Below, one piece after another: positions 1-6,063 of a stretch of 6,148 nucleotides of DNA. The stretch's first letter is position 1. Each line of letters starts with the position of its first letter. The notes below the pieces were generated by a model. The model was not told the DNA's origin. It did not search any database and was given only the letters and a program-made list of their open reading frames with translations. Source of the stretch: Methylomonas sp. (GTDB lineage Bacteria; Pseudomonadota; Gammaproteobacteria; Methylococcales; Methylomonadaceae); NCBI GenBank assembly GCA_026988195.1, contig JALSLS010000473.1:1-6148 (forward strand), written 5' to 3'. The translations under genes and the position numbers were made by a program.

Positions 1-606
1 CCAGAAAGAGTTAAAGCAGCACAAATGTTATTAGAAAAATCTTCTTGCGATATTATTTTATCCGATGATGGTTTACAGCATTATGCACTTGAAAGAGATA
101 TTGAAATCATTGTTGTTGATGGACAAAGACGTTTTGGTAATGGCTATGTGTTGCCTTGCGGACCATTAAGAGAATCAACTGAACGATTACATAAAGTCGA
201 TTTAGTTATTGTTAATGGTGATGCAGAAGAGGAAAATGAATTTTCCATGATGATGGAAGGTGATATTGCCATTAATTTAGTGACGAAAGAGCAAAAGTTA
301 TTATCTGATTTTAACTTTATACCCAGTCATGCACTCGCCGGTATTGGAAACCCTAACCGATTTTTTTCTTTACTGGAAAACAAAAATATAAAAATAGAAA
401 AACATGCCTTTCCTGATCATTATAAATTTACGCTTGAAGACATAAGTTTTAATGATGATAAAGCTGTTTTAATGACAGAAAAAGATGCGGTAAAATGTTT
501 TGATTTTGCAACAGAAAAACACTGGTTTGTCCCAGTTAAAGCAAAACCTCAGCAGCCATTTATAGATAAACTATTAACCTTAATAAAAGAGAAAGTACGT
601 GGATAA
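1..606 (+). CDS. lpxK: Tetraacyldisaccharide 4'-kinase LpxK, 5'-truncated by window edge
   Basis: LpxK phosphorylates the 4' position of the tetraacyl disaccharide-1-phosphate lipid A precursor at the cytoplasmic face of the inner membrane, giving lipid IVA, the acceptor for KDO. The frame is open from base 1, so the ATG at 25 is internal and the gene enters from the left. About 201 codons are present; the family is usually about 320-335 aa, so the N-terminal part with the P-loop lies outside. Visible family motifs, numbered in the fragment, are SDDGLQHY (21-28), DGQRRFGNG followed by LPCGPLRE, ALAGIGNPNRFF, FPDHY with His140 (probably the catalytic-region histidine of the family) and LMTEKDAVKC near the end. 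It overlaps the next gene by 8 nt, which implies co-transcription. The identification is secure; whether the missing N-terminus is intact cannot be seen. Confidence 0.96.
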   Translation, partial: PERVKAAQMLLEKSSCDIILSDDGLQHYALERDIEIIVVDGQRRFGNGYVLPCGPLRESTERLHKVDLVIVNGDAEEENEFSMMMEGDIAINLVTKEQKLLSDFNFIPSHALAGIGNPNRFFSLLENKNIKIEKHAFPDHYKFTLEDISFNDDKAVLMTEKDAVKCFDFATEKHWFVPVKAKPQQPFIDKLLTLIKEKVRG

Positions 607-793
607 AAAATTACTTGATATTCTAGCTTGCCCTATTTGTAAAAGCAGCTTGATTTATAAACAACAAGCGCAAGAATTATTGTGTAAAGCTGATCGTTTA
701 GCTTTTCCAGTAAGGGATGGTATCCCCGTGATGTTGGCAGATGAGGCGCGTGAACTGACAAATGACGAAATTGATGCTTTAGCAAAAAAATGA
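599..793 (+). CDS. ycaR: YcaR / Trm112-like small protein (UPF0434)
   Basis: This 64-residue protein is very close in length and sequence to enterobacterial YcaR (about 60 aa). It shows LLDILACPICKSSL at the N-terminus, a third cysteine in the LLCKAD segment, and AFPVRDGIPVML followed by EAR in the C-terminal half. Trm112-like folds in other organisms form a small zinc-binding subunit of methyltransferases, but only three cysteines are present here (CPIC plus one), as in E. coli YcaR, so metal binding is uncertain. The molecular role of YcaR is not established. The start is a GTG at 599 inside the lpxK 3' end, preceded by a purine-rich AAAGAGAAA at 586-594; no in-frame ATG precedes the conserved N-terminus. 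The stop overlaps the kdsB start as ATGA (790-793). The position between lpxK and kdsB matches E. coli and supports the call. Confidence 0.93.
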   Translation: MDKKLLDILACPICKSSLIYKQQAQELLCKADRLAFPVRDGIPVMLADEARELTNDEIDALAKK

Positions 794-1566
794 ACACACC
801 CTTTAAGGTTGTTATCCCCGCTCGTTATGGTTCAACTCGGTTGCCCGGTAAACCTTTATTGGCTATTGCAGGTCAACCGATGATTGCTCATGTTTGTCAA
901 AGAGCTATTGAAGCTGAAGCAGAGGAAGTTGTTGTTGCTACGGATGATCAACGCATTTTTGATCAGGTCATTGCGATGGGGCTTAAAGTTGTTATGACCG
1001 ACCCTGACCATCAAAGTGGTACAGAACGTATTACAGAAGTTGCCGAACAAATGGGCTGGGATAATGATGATATTGTGGTTAATTTACAAGGGGATGAACC
1101 TTTAATCCCCCCCGCTTATATTCGAGATGTTGCTTTGGCATTAGGGGCGCAAAATCAAGCCGGTATTGCAACTTTAGCGGCTAAAATTGTTGACTCAGAA
1201 GAAATATTTAACCCTAATTCAGTAAAGGTTGTGCTTAACCGGCTTGGATATGCTTTGTATTTTAGTCGAGCGGCAATACCCTGGGATCGAAGTTCCTTTT
1301 CTATAAAAGGGGGTGTCCCAACGCATTCAATGCCTTACCTAAGACATATTGGTATGTATGCCTATAGAGTTAAATTTTTAAAAGACTATTGTTCATGGCA
1401 AGCCTCTGAATTAGAAGCAGTAGAATCTTTAGAACAGTTAAGAATCTTGTGGTATGGCGAGCAAATATTAGTGAAAACGGTTGCTAAAGCACCTGAGGCT
1501 GGTGTGGATACGCAGGCTGATTTAGAACGTGTTGAACAGGCTATATTGCAAACAGGTAGTATTTAG
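790..1566 (+). CDS. kdsB: 3-deoxy-manno-octulosonate cytidylyltransferase (CMP-KDO synthetase)
   Basis: KdsB activates KDO with CTP to give CMP-KDO and pyrophosphate in the cytosol; CMP-KDO is then added to lipid IVA, the product of LpxK. At 258 aa it is full length for the family (about 245-260). The nucleotide-binding signature IPARYGSTRLPGKPL spans residues 9-23. DPDHQSGTERI spans 71-81, and NLQGDEP at 98-104 carries Asp102, a metal ligand of the family. ESLEQLRILWYG lies in the C-terminal third, and GVDT at 238-241 carries Asp240, the probable second metal aspartate. No Shine-Dalgarno is visible upstream (the preceding bases are A-rich), so translation probably depends on coupling through the ATGA overlap with ycaR. 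It ends in TAG and no hairpin-plus-T-run terminator follows it. No defects are seen. Confidence 0.97.
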   Translation: MNTPFKVVIPARYGSTRLPGKPLLAIAGQPMIAHVCQRAIEAEAEEVVVATDDQRIFDQVIAMGLKVVMTDPDHQSGTERITEVAEQMGWDNDDIVVNLQGDEPLIPPAYIRDVALALGAQNQAGIATLAAKIVDSEEIFNPNSVKVVLNRLGYALYFSRAAIPWDRSSFSIKGGVPTHSMPYLRHIGMYAYRVKFLKDYCSWQASELEAVESLEQLRILWYGEQILVKTVAKAPEAGVDTQADLERVEQAILQTGSI

Positions 1567-1631
1567 CACCGGAAAGGTTATTCCACCCTGCTGATTTTTA
1601 GCGATATTCTGTTAATCCATCACCCCAAATT

Positions 1632-1651
1632 ACCTTGTTTAAGGTTATAAT
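1632..1651 (+). promoter_or_regulatory. Candidate promoter for the aminotransferase gene, with a small inverted repeat next to the -10
   Basis: A perfect TATAAT lies at 1646-1651, which would start transcription near 1658 and leave a leader of about 30 nt before the ATG at 1690. The -35 position at 17 or 18 bp spacing (around 1622-1628) is C-rich and poor, and there is no TGn extension. Just upstream of the -10 sits ACCTT-GTTT-AAGGT (1632-1645), a 5-bp inverted repeat placed where an operator or activator site could be. A TATAAT in AT-rich DNA can occur by chance, so this is inference. It is the only good candidate in the 123-bp gap, where the LPS operon ends and the amino acid genes begin. 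Confidence 0.45.
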
Positions 1652-1689
1652 AAGGCAAATTAATACTACTTCACTTTTTAACATAATCA

Positions 1690-2874
1690 ATGGAAGAATT
1701 TCACCGTATCAGCCGTCTGCCTCCTTATGTCTTTAATATCGTTAATGAACTGAAAGCCAAAGCGCGTTCAGAAGGTGAGGATATTATTGATTTTGGTATG
1801 GGTAACCCAGACCAGCCAACGCCAAAGCATATTGTTGCCAAAATGGTTGAGGCTGCTGAAAGAGATGATACTCATCGTTATTCTGTTTCCCGTGGTATCC
1901 CGCGTTTAAGAAAAGCAATTTGTAGCTGGTATAAAACCCGTTTTGATGTGGACCTTGACCCAGAAACAGAAGCGATTGTTACCATTGGATCAAAAGAAGG
2001 CTTAGCCCATTTAGCACTAGCGACTCTTGGCCCAGGCGATGTGGTGCTAGTTCCTAATCCCGCTTACCCAATACACCCTTATGGCGTTGTAATTGCAGGG
2101 GCAGACTTAAGGCACGTTAAGATGGTGCCCGGTGTAGATTTTTTTGAAGAATTACATAAAGCTATTATTGATTCATGGCCTAAACCAAAAATGTTAATTC
2201 TAAATTTCCCAGGTAACCCAACCAGTGAATGTGTTGAGCTGGACTTTTTTGAAAAAATTGTAGCCGTTGCTAAAGAGCATAATATTTGGGTTGTGCATGA
2301 TATTGCTTATGCTGATATTGTTTTTGATGGTTATAAAGCACCTTCAATTCTACAAGTGGAAGGGGCAAAGGATATTGCAGTTGAATTTTATTCTTTATCC
2401 AAAAGCTACAATATGCCTGGTTGGCGTGTAGGTTTTATGTGTGGGAATAAAACCTTGGTGTCGGCATTAACACGGATTAAATCTTATTTAGATTACGGTA
2501 TGTTCACCCCGATACAAGTTGCAGCTATCGCTGCTTTAGAAGGCCCTCAAGATTGCGTTGCTGAAATTGCAGAAATGTACAGAAGTAGACGGGATGTTTT
2601 ATGTGATGGACTAAATAGCATGGGCTGGGCGGTAGAGAAACCAAAAGCAACTATGTTTGTCTGGGCACCTATTCCTGAGCAATATAAAGAAATGGGATCT
2701 ATTGAATTTTGTAAAAAAATGATTATTGATGCCAAAGTGGCAGTATCTCCAGGTATTGGCTTTGGCCAATATGGAGATGACCATGTTCGATTCAGTTTAA
2801 TTGAAAATGAACATAGAACACGGCAAGCGTTACGTGGCATAAGAAGTATGCTAAAGAAAGACGGTATTTTATAA
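1690..2874 (+). CDS. alaC: AlaC-type class I/II PLP aminotransferase (probable glutamate-pyruvate aminotransferase)
   Basis: This is a fold-type I, PLP-dependent aminotransferase, 394 aa against about 412 for E. coli AlaC, which transfers amino groups between glutamate and pyruvate to make alanine. The N-terminal RLPPYVFNIVNELK and the segments IIDFGMGNPD, SLSKSYNMPGWRVGFM and VSPGIGFGQYGDDHVRFSL follow AlaC closely. The PLP Schiff-base lysine is Lys238. Asn176 in FPGNPT, with Asp204 and Tyr207 in HDIAYAD, supply the usual cofactor contacts, and Arg367 in HVRF is the probable substrate carboxylate arginine. The ATG at 1690 gives the family N-terminus but has no Shine-Dalgarno: the leader just before it is pyrimidine- and A-rich. 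The gene lies upstream of hom and thrC on the same strand, so a role in aspartate-family amino acid metabolism is possible. The family also contains LL-diaminopimelate aminotransferase-like members, so substrate identity is less certain than family membership. Confidence 0.85.
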   Translation: MEEFHRISRLPPYVFNIVNELKAKARSEGEDIIDFGMGNPDQPTPKHIVAKMVEAAERDDTHRYSVSRGIPRLRKAICSWYKTRFDVDLDPETEAIVTIGSKEGLAHLALATLGPGDVVLVPNPAYPIHPYGVVIAGADLRHVKMVPGVDFFEELHKAIIDSWPKPKMLILNFPGNPTSECVELDFFEKIVAVAKEHNIWVVHDIAYADIVFDGYKAPSILQVEGAKDIAVEFYSLSKSYNMPGWRVGFMCGNKTLVSALTRIKSYLDYGMFTPIQVAAIAALEGPQDCVAEIAEMYRSRRDVLCDGLNSMGWAVEKPKATMFVWAPIPEQYKEMGSIEFCKKMIIDAKVAVSPGIGFGQYGDDHVRFSLIENEHRTRQALRGIRSMLKKDGIL

Positions 2875-2926
2875 TATAGATTGTAGAGCGGCCATTAGAG
2901 GCAGTGAAAGTATTCTTTTTTTGACC

Positions 2927-3001
2927 TCCCCCTTTGGAAAAGGGGGATTGAGGGGGATTTTATAATAAAACCTTCCCCAGTCCCTCTTTTCCAAAGAGGG
3001 G
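2927..3001. repeat. Long imperfect inverted repeat (two 35-nt arms, 5-nt loop)
   Basis: The left arm (2927-2961) and right arm (2967-3001) are reverse complements at 27 of 35 positions without gaps, around a loop ATAAT. All eight differences are transitions; five of them become G-U pairs in the + strand RNA, so a transcript would fold into one long stem. Each arm also contains its own smaller palindrome: CCCCC-TTTGGAAAA-GGGGG at 2928-2946 on the left and the CCCTC...GAGGG version at 2982-3000 on the right. This looks like two inverted copies of a C-rich/G-rich dispersed intergenic unit. No T-run follows, so it is not a standard terminator, though such a stem could slow transcription from alaC into hom or stabilise RNA ends. 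Copy number elsewhere in the genome cannot be judged here. Confidence 0.8.
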
Positions 3002-3091
3002 AACTAAAAGCTGACATTTTCACAGTCTCTTTAATCCGCTACTAGGGAATGTAAGTGTGTCGATTATGAACGCTACTCTCAAACCATATTG

Positions 3092-3112
3092 GCGAACAAA
3101 CGTTCGCACTAC
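3092..3112 (-). repeat. GTAG-headed hairpin, REP-like
   Basis: GCGAAC-AAAC-GTTCGC (3092-3107) is a perfect 6-bp stem with a 4-nt loop. On the minus strand it is preceded by GTAG (3112-3109) and one T. A GTAG tetranucleotide at the foot of a hairpin is the hallmark of REP elements mobilised by TnpA-REP (RAYT) transposases. In the hom leader the stem lies 12 nt upstream of the ribosome binding site, so it could also affect the 5' end of the hom message. REP identity is inference from a single copy. Confidence 0.4.
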
Positions 3113-3119
3113 AAATAGC

Positions 3120-3124
3120 AGGAG
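3120..3124 (+). promoter_or_regulatory. Ribosome binding site that fixes the TTG start of hom
   Basis: AGGAG lies 6 nt before TTG at 3131. An in-frame TAG at 3116-3118 excludes any start further upstream, and the conserved Rossmann motif begins within ten residues of the TTG, so a later start would damage the NAD(P) site. This makes TTG the only sensible initiation codon. Confidence 0.85.
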
Positions 3125-3130
3125 TTACAT

Positions 3131-4441
3131 TTGAAAGCGGTAAAAATTGGTGTTTTAGGGTTAGGAACAGTTGGCGGCGGTGTCGTTAATATACTAAAAA
3201 GAAATGCAAAAGAAATTTCTCGTCGCGCAGGTAGGGAAATAATCGTCACGCATGCTTCAGCAAGAGATTTAACCCGTGAAAGAATTTGTGATACTCAAGG
3301 AATAACCTTAACCAGTCATTCACTTGATATTATTAATGATCCTGAAATTGATATTGTTTTGGAATTGATTGGCGGAACAACTATAGCCAAAGACTTAATG
3401 TTACAAGCAATTGATAATGGCAAGCACATTGTTACCGCTAATAAAGCACTGATTGCTTTACATGGAAATGAAATATTTGCCAAGGCGAGCGAAAAAGGGG
3501 TCATGGTTTTATTTGAGGCGGCTGTTGCTGGTGGTATTCCCATTATCAAAGCGATTCGTGAAGGTTTGAGTGGTAACCAAATTGAATGGCTCGCAGGAAT
3601 TATTAATGGCACAGGCAATTTTATTCTCACAGAAATGCGTGATAAAGGCCGTGATTTTGCTGATGTATTAGCTGAAGCACAGGCTTTGGGGTATGCAGAA
3701 TCTGACCCCACTTTTGATGTAGAAGGAATTGACGCAGGGCATAAATTAGCTATTCTTGCTTCATTAGCTTTTGGTATTCCATTACAATTTGAAAAAGTCT
3801 TTACGGAAGGTATTACTAAAATTACCCGTGCTGATGTTGAATATGCTGAAGAGTTAGGCTATCGAATTAAACATTTAGGGATTGCCAGAAAAACAGATAA
3901 AGGGGTTGAATTAAGAGTTCACCCTACTTTAATTCCAGAGCGTCGTTTAATTGCTAATGTTGATGGGGTGATGAATGCAGTACTGGTACAAGGTGATGCA
4001 GTCGGTCCAACGTTATATTACGGTGCGGGTGCAGGTGCAGAGCCAACAGGTTCAGCAGTTGTTTCTGATATTGTAGATATTGTTCGTGTATTAACAGGTG
4101 AGCCAGAACACCGTGTTCCCCCTTTGGCATTTCAAGCGGATGCTATTAGTGATATTACTGTTTTATCTTCAGAACAAATACAAACTGCTTATTATTTACG
4201 ATTAAGTGCTGAAGATAAGCCAGGCGTACTTGCAGATGTGACTCGTATTTTAGCTAAACACAATATCAGCATTGAAGCCATTATCCAAAAAGAACCCTTG
4301 GAAGGTGAAACAACCTTACCGGTTATTATGTTGACGCAAACAACATTGGAAAAAGAAATGAATGCTGCAATTGCCGAAATTGAAGCGTTATCAACTATTA
4401 CTGGCTCTATCAGCCGAATTCGATTAGAAACATTAGGATAA
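3131..4441 (+). CDS. hom: Homoserine dehydrogenase, monofunctional with C-terminal ACT domain
   Basis: Hom reduces aspartate 4-semialdehyde to homoserine with NAD(P)H, the branch-point step towards threonine and methionine. The 436-aa length is typical of the monofunctional ACT-containing form, with no aspartokinase fused. The Rossmann motif GLGTVGGG is at residues 10-17. Lys105 in TANKAL and the group Glu190, Asp201 and Lys205 in the GYAESDPTFDVEGIDAGHK segment match the spacing of the catalytic and substrate residues of yeast homoserine dehydrogenase. GIINGTGNF is at 156-164. An ACT domain covers about 354-430, starting YYLRLSAEDKPGVLADVT; in this family it usually mediates feedback inhibition by threonine. 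The start is TTG with a good AGGAG. The gap to thrC is 4 nt, so the two are an operon. No clear promoter was found in the 256-bp spacer upstream, so read-through from alaC or an unrecognised promoter is possible. Confidence 0.97.
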   Translation: MKAVKIGVLGLGTVGGGVVNILKRNAKEISRRAGREIIVTHASARDLTRERICDTQGITLTSHSLDIINDPEIDIVLELIGGTTIAKDLMLQAIDNGKHIVTANKALIALHGNEIFAKASEKGVMVLFEAAVAGGIPIIKAIREGLSGNQIEWLAGIINGTGNFILTEMRDKGRDFADVLAEAQALGYAESDPTFDVEGIDAGHKLAILASLAFGIPLQFEKVFTEGITKITRADVEYAEELGYRIKHLGIARKTDKGVELRVHPTLIPERRLIANVDGVMNAVLVQGDAVGPTLYYGAGAGAEPTGSAVVSDIVDIVRVLTGEPEHRVPPLAFQADAISDITVLSSEQIQTAYYLRLSAEDKPGVLADVTRILAKHNISIEAIIQKEPLEGETTLPVIMLTQTTLEKEMNAAIAEIEALSTITGSISRIRLETLG

Positions 4442-4445
4442 TATT

Positions 4446-5534
4446 ATGGCTACTCGTTACACAGGATTAATTGATCGATATAAAAATCGCTTACCCGTGA
4501 GTGATGATACTCGTGTTATTAGTATTGGAGAAGGAAATACGCCTTTAATACAATTACAGAACATTCCTAAAATCATAGGTAAAGAGGTTGATATCTATGT
4601 TAAATATGAAGGCTTAAATCCAACAGGATCCTTTAAAGACCGTGGAATGACCATGGCAGTCACTAAGGCAGTAGAAGAGGGCAGTCAAGCTATTATTTGT
4701 GCTTCTACAGGAAATACCTCTGCATCTGCAGCCGCTTATGCAGTACGGGCAGGTATTAAAGCATTTGTATTAATTCCTGAAGGTAAGATCGCTTTAGGTA
4801 AGTTAGCGCAAACACTTATGTATGGTGCTGAAATTATCGAAATTAATGGTAATTTTGATGATGGAATGTCAATTGTTAAAGAGATTGCAGACCACGCACC
4901 TGTCACCATTGTTAATTCAATTAACCCTTTTAGAATTGAAGGGCAAAAAACAGCAGCATTTGAAATTGTTGATGAGCTAGGGGATGCACCTGATTTTCAT
5001 TGCCTACCGGTTGGAAATGCTGGCAATATTACAGCTTATTGGAAAGGCTATACAGAATATGCAACTGACCAAGGTGCATTAACAGCGGTAGCAACTAAAC
5101 GCCCCGTTATGTGTGGCTACCAAGCTGCGGGTGCAGCTCCTTTTATCAGTGGAAAAATGGTCGATAATCCTGAAACGATTGCAACAGCAATACGGATAGG
5201 AAGACCCCAATCTTGGGATTTTGCTTGGGCGGCTCAAAAAGAGTCTGGTGGTTGGTTTGACTGTTTTGCAGATGAGAAAATTCTTGAAGCACATAAAATG
5301 CTTTCTCGTTATGAAGGCATTTTTTGTGAACCCGCATCAGCTACCTCTTTAGCAGGGGCATTAAAAGATATTGCTAGCGGAAAAATCCCAGAAGGTAGCA
5401 AAATTGTTTGTACCTTAACGGGGAATGGTTTAAAAGATCCTGATACCGCCATTAGTCAATGTAAAGATGCCCATCCAGTGACCATTGATGCGACACTCGA
5501 TGCAGTCAAAAAAGCAATTTTAGATAAAATGTAA
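4446..5534 (+). CDS. thrC: Threonine synthase (short, monofunctional type)
   Basis: ThrC converts O-phosphohomoserine to threonine and phosphate using PLP (fold type II). The 362-aa length fits the shorter bacterial class rather than the longer E. coli type (about 428 aa). GEGNTPL is at 28-34. The PLP lysine is Lys64 in NPTGSFKDRG. ASTGNTSAS (86-94) forms the substrate-phosphate and carboxylate region, NSINPFRIEGQKT is at 157-169, the glycine-rich PLP phosphate loop PVGNAGN is at 188-194, and TGNGLKD is at 325-331. The start ATG has AGGA (4435-4438) inside the hom 3' end, 7 nt upstream, so translation is probably coupled to hom. A strong terminator follows 31 nt after the stop. Homoserine kinase, which makes its substrate, is not adjacent. 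Confidence 0.97.
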   Translation: MATRYTGLIDRYKNRLPVSDDTRVISIGEGNTPLIQLQNIPKIIGKEVDIYVKYEGLNPTGSFKDRGMTMAVTKAVEEGSQAIICASTGNTSASAAAYAVRAGIKAFVLIPEGKIALGKLAQTLMYGAEIIEINGNFDDGMSIVKEIADHAPVTIVNSINPFRIEGQKTAAFEIVDELGDAPDFHCLPVGNAGNITAYWKGYTEYATDQGALTAVATKRPVMCGYQAAGAAPFISGKMVDNPETIATAIRIGRPQSWDFAWAAQKESGGWFDCFADEKILEAHKMLSRYEGIFCEPASATSLAGALKDIASGKIPEGSKIVCTLTGNGLKDPDTAISQCKDAHPVTIDATLDAVKKAILDKM

Positions 5535-5565
5535 TGGATGTGAATTATATTTTACCTTAGTTATT

Positions 5566-5589
5566 AAGCCAGCTTATGCTGGCTTTTTT
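5566..5589 (+). terminator. Intrinsic terminator of hom-thrC
   Basis: AAGCCAGC (5566-5573) pairs perfectly with GCTGGCTT (5578-5585) around loop TTAT, and T5584-T5589 gives a six-base T tract. It lies 31 nt after the thrC stop on the same strand, as expected for the operon end. Confidence 0.93.
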
Positions 5590-5591
5590 GG

Positions 5592-5622
5592 TTATTACCA
5601 GCTTGATTGTAAGTCTTTTATT
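5592..5622 (+). repeat. 31-bp imperfect direct repeat, copy 1
   Basis: This stretch matches 5955-5985 at 26 of 31 positions without gaps; the shared cores are ACCAGCT, ATTGTAAG and TTATT. It begins three bases after the T tract of the thrC terminator. The period is 363 bp. Confidence 0.65.
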
Positions 5623-5655
5623 GAGTAGAGATGTGAAGAAGATCATAATGATGAT

Positions 5656-5676
5656 GTAGGAGCGCGCGCGCCCTCG
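5656..5676 (+). repeat. REP-like GTAG hairpin with alternating GC core
   Basis: GTAG at 5656-5659 is followed by an imperfect palindrome: GAG (5660-5662) pairs with CTC (5673-5675), and inside it G5664 and C5665 pair with C5671 and G5670, with one C/C mismatch. The core GCGCGCGCGC (5662-5671) stands out in AT-rich DNA. The stretch from about 5655 to 5680 resembles the Pseudomonas-type REP consensus (recalled as TGTGGGAGCGGGC followed by TTGCCCGCGATAA) at most positions. With one copy visible the REP assignment is tentative. Confidence 0.45.
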
Positions 5677-5881
5677 ATAATTGTTCCTGCATTGCTCTAC
5701 CTACGTGCATCCATGCACTAGTCTGCGCGATTAAAATAATGCTCTTTTCTCTGAAACTATCAATTATGTTCGCCCCGATTAGTGTATGGACAGGTATTTG
5801 CTCCTGCAATATCTGCATTCATTTCATCCATGTAGATTATGCACCTAGGTAGTGTCTGAGCGAAATCAATAAACACTATAA

Positions 5882-5971
5882 AATACAGTTGGTTATGTTA
5901 AAATAACGCTTTGAAGAATTAATGGTCACCCATTAGCTTTATTTGATTATGTTTTTATAACCAGCTGTATT
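5882..5971. repeat. 90-bp segment with 15-bp terminal inverted repeats (possible MITE)
   Basis: AATACAGTTGGTTAT (5882-5896) and ATAACCAGCTGTATT (5957-5971) are reverse complements at 14 of 15 positions; the odd pair is a T-G wobble. Between them lies another hairpin, TAATGG-TCAC-CCATTA (5920-5935). If the element ends are CAG...CTG (5886-5967), a TA dinucleotide flanks each side, as in IS630/Tc1-type insertions, but those bases also simply extend the palindrome. Alternatives are a structured RNA or a large operator-like site. No T tract follows, so it is not a terminator. Confidence 0.45.
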
Positions 5972-5985
5972 GTAAGACTATTATT
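5955..5985 (+). repeat. 31-bp imperfect direct repeat, copy 2
   Basis: This is the partner of 5592-5622 (26 of 31 identical). It overlaps the right arm of the 5882-5971 inverted repeat but continues 14 bases beyond it, so the similarity to copy 1 is not explained by the arm alone. Confidence 0.65.
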
Positions 5986-6063
5986 TATTACAAATTTGAT
6001 TGGCTAAATATGAGTCCACGAAAAAAAACACTATTTTCTTAAAACTTCGTTGACAACACTCTC

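Larger units (their letters stand above)
5590..6063. other. 474-bp non-coding, repeat-rich gap between thrC and a transposase-like ORF
   Basis: No convincing gene is present on either strand. The only long open frame (minus strand, 5818-5618, 66 codons) has no recognisable motif and runs through palindromes. The stretch about 5655-5730 is visibly more GC-rich than its surroundings. Contents include a REP-like hairpin (5656-5676), a perfect palindrome GTGCAT-CC-ATGCAC (5705-5718), TAGTGT/ACACTA arms (5850-5855 and 5873-5878), a 90-bp segment with terminal inverted repeats (5882-5971) and two copies of a 31-bp direct repeat. It reads as a site where mobile or repetitive sequences have accumulated behind the thrC terminator. 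Confidence 0.7.

Noticed and set aside
856..1050. Minus-strand open frame inside kdsB
   Set aside because: It lies wholly within the well-conserved kdsB coding sequence and its translation shows no family features.
1571..1583. Possible hairpin just after kdsB (GGAA...TTCC)
   Set aside because: It has only four base pairs and no T tract, so it does not support a terminator.
2547..2840. 97-codon minus-strand open frame inside the aminotransferase gene
   Set aside because: It is a shadow of the conserved C-terminal part of AlaC and has no independent support.
2905..2922. T-rich run after alaC as a terminator
   Set aside because: The seven-T tract at 2916-2922 has only a 4-bp AAAG/CTTT stem before it, too weak to call an intrinsic terminator.
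3011..3070. Promoter for hom (CTGACA at 3011, TTTAAT at 3030, TATGAA at 3065)
   Set aside because: The boxes do not pair at acceptable spacing (13 bp for the first two, and no -35 for the third), so no promoter is called.
3316..3711. 131-codon minus-strand open frame inside hom
   Set aside because: It is antisense to the conserved NAD-binding and catalytic regions of Hom; the translation is low-complexity and unlike any known family.
5079..5337. Two overlapping minus-strand open frames inside thrC
   Set aside because: They overlap each other and the conserved ThrC coding sequence; neither has recognisable features.
5618..5818. 66-codon open frame on the minus strand in the gap after thrC
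   Set aside because: It has no recognisable motif or family resemblance, passes through the GC-alternating and ATGCAC palindromes, and has no supporting context; chance is the simplest explanation.
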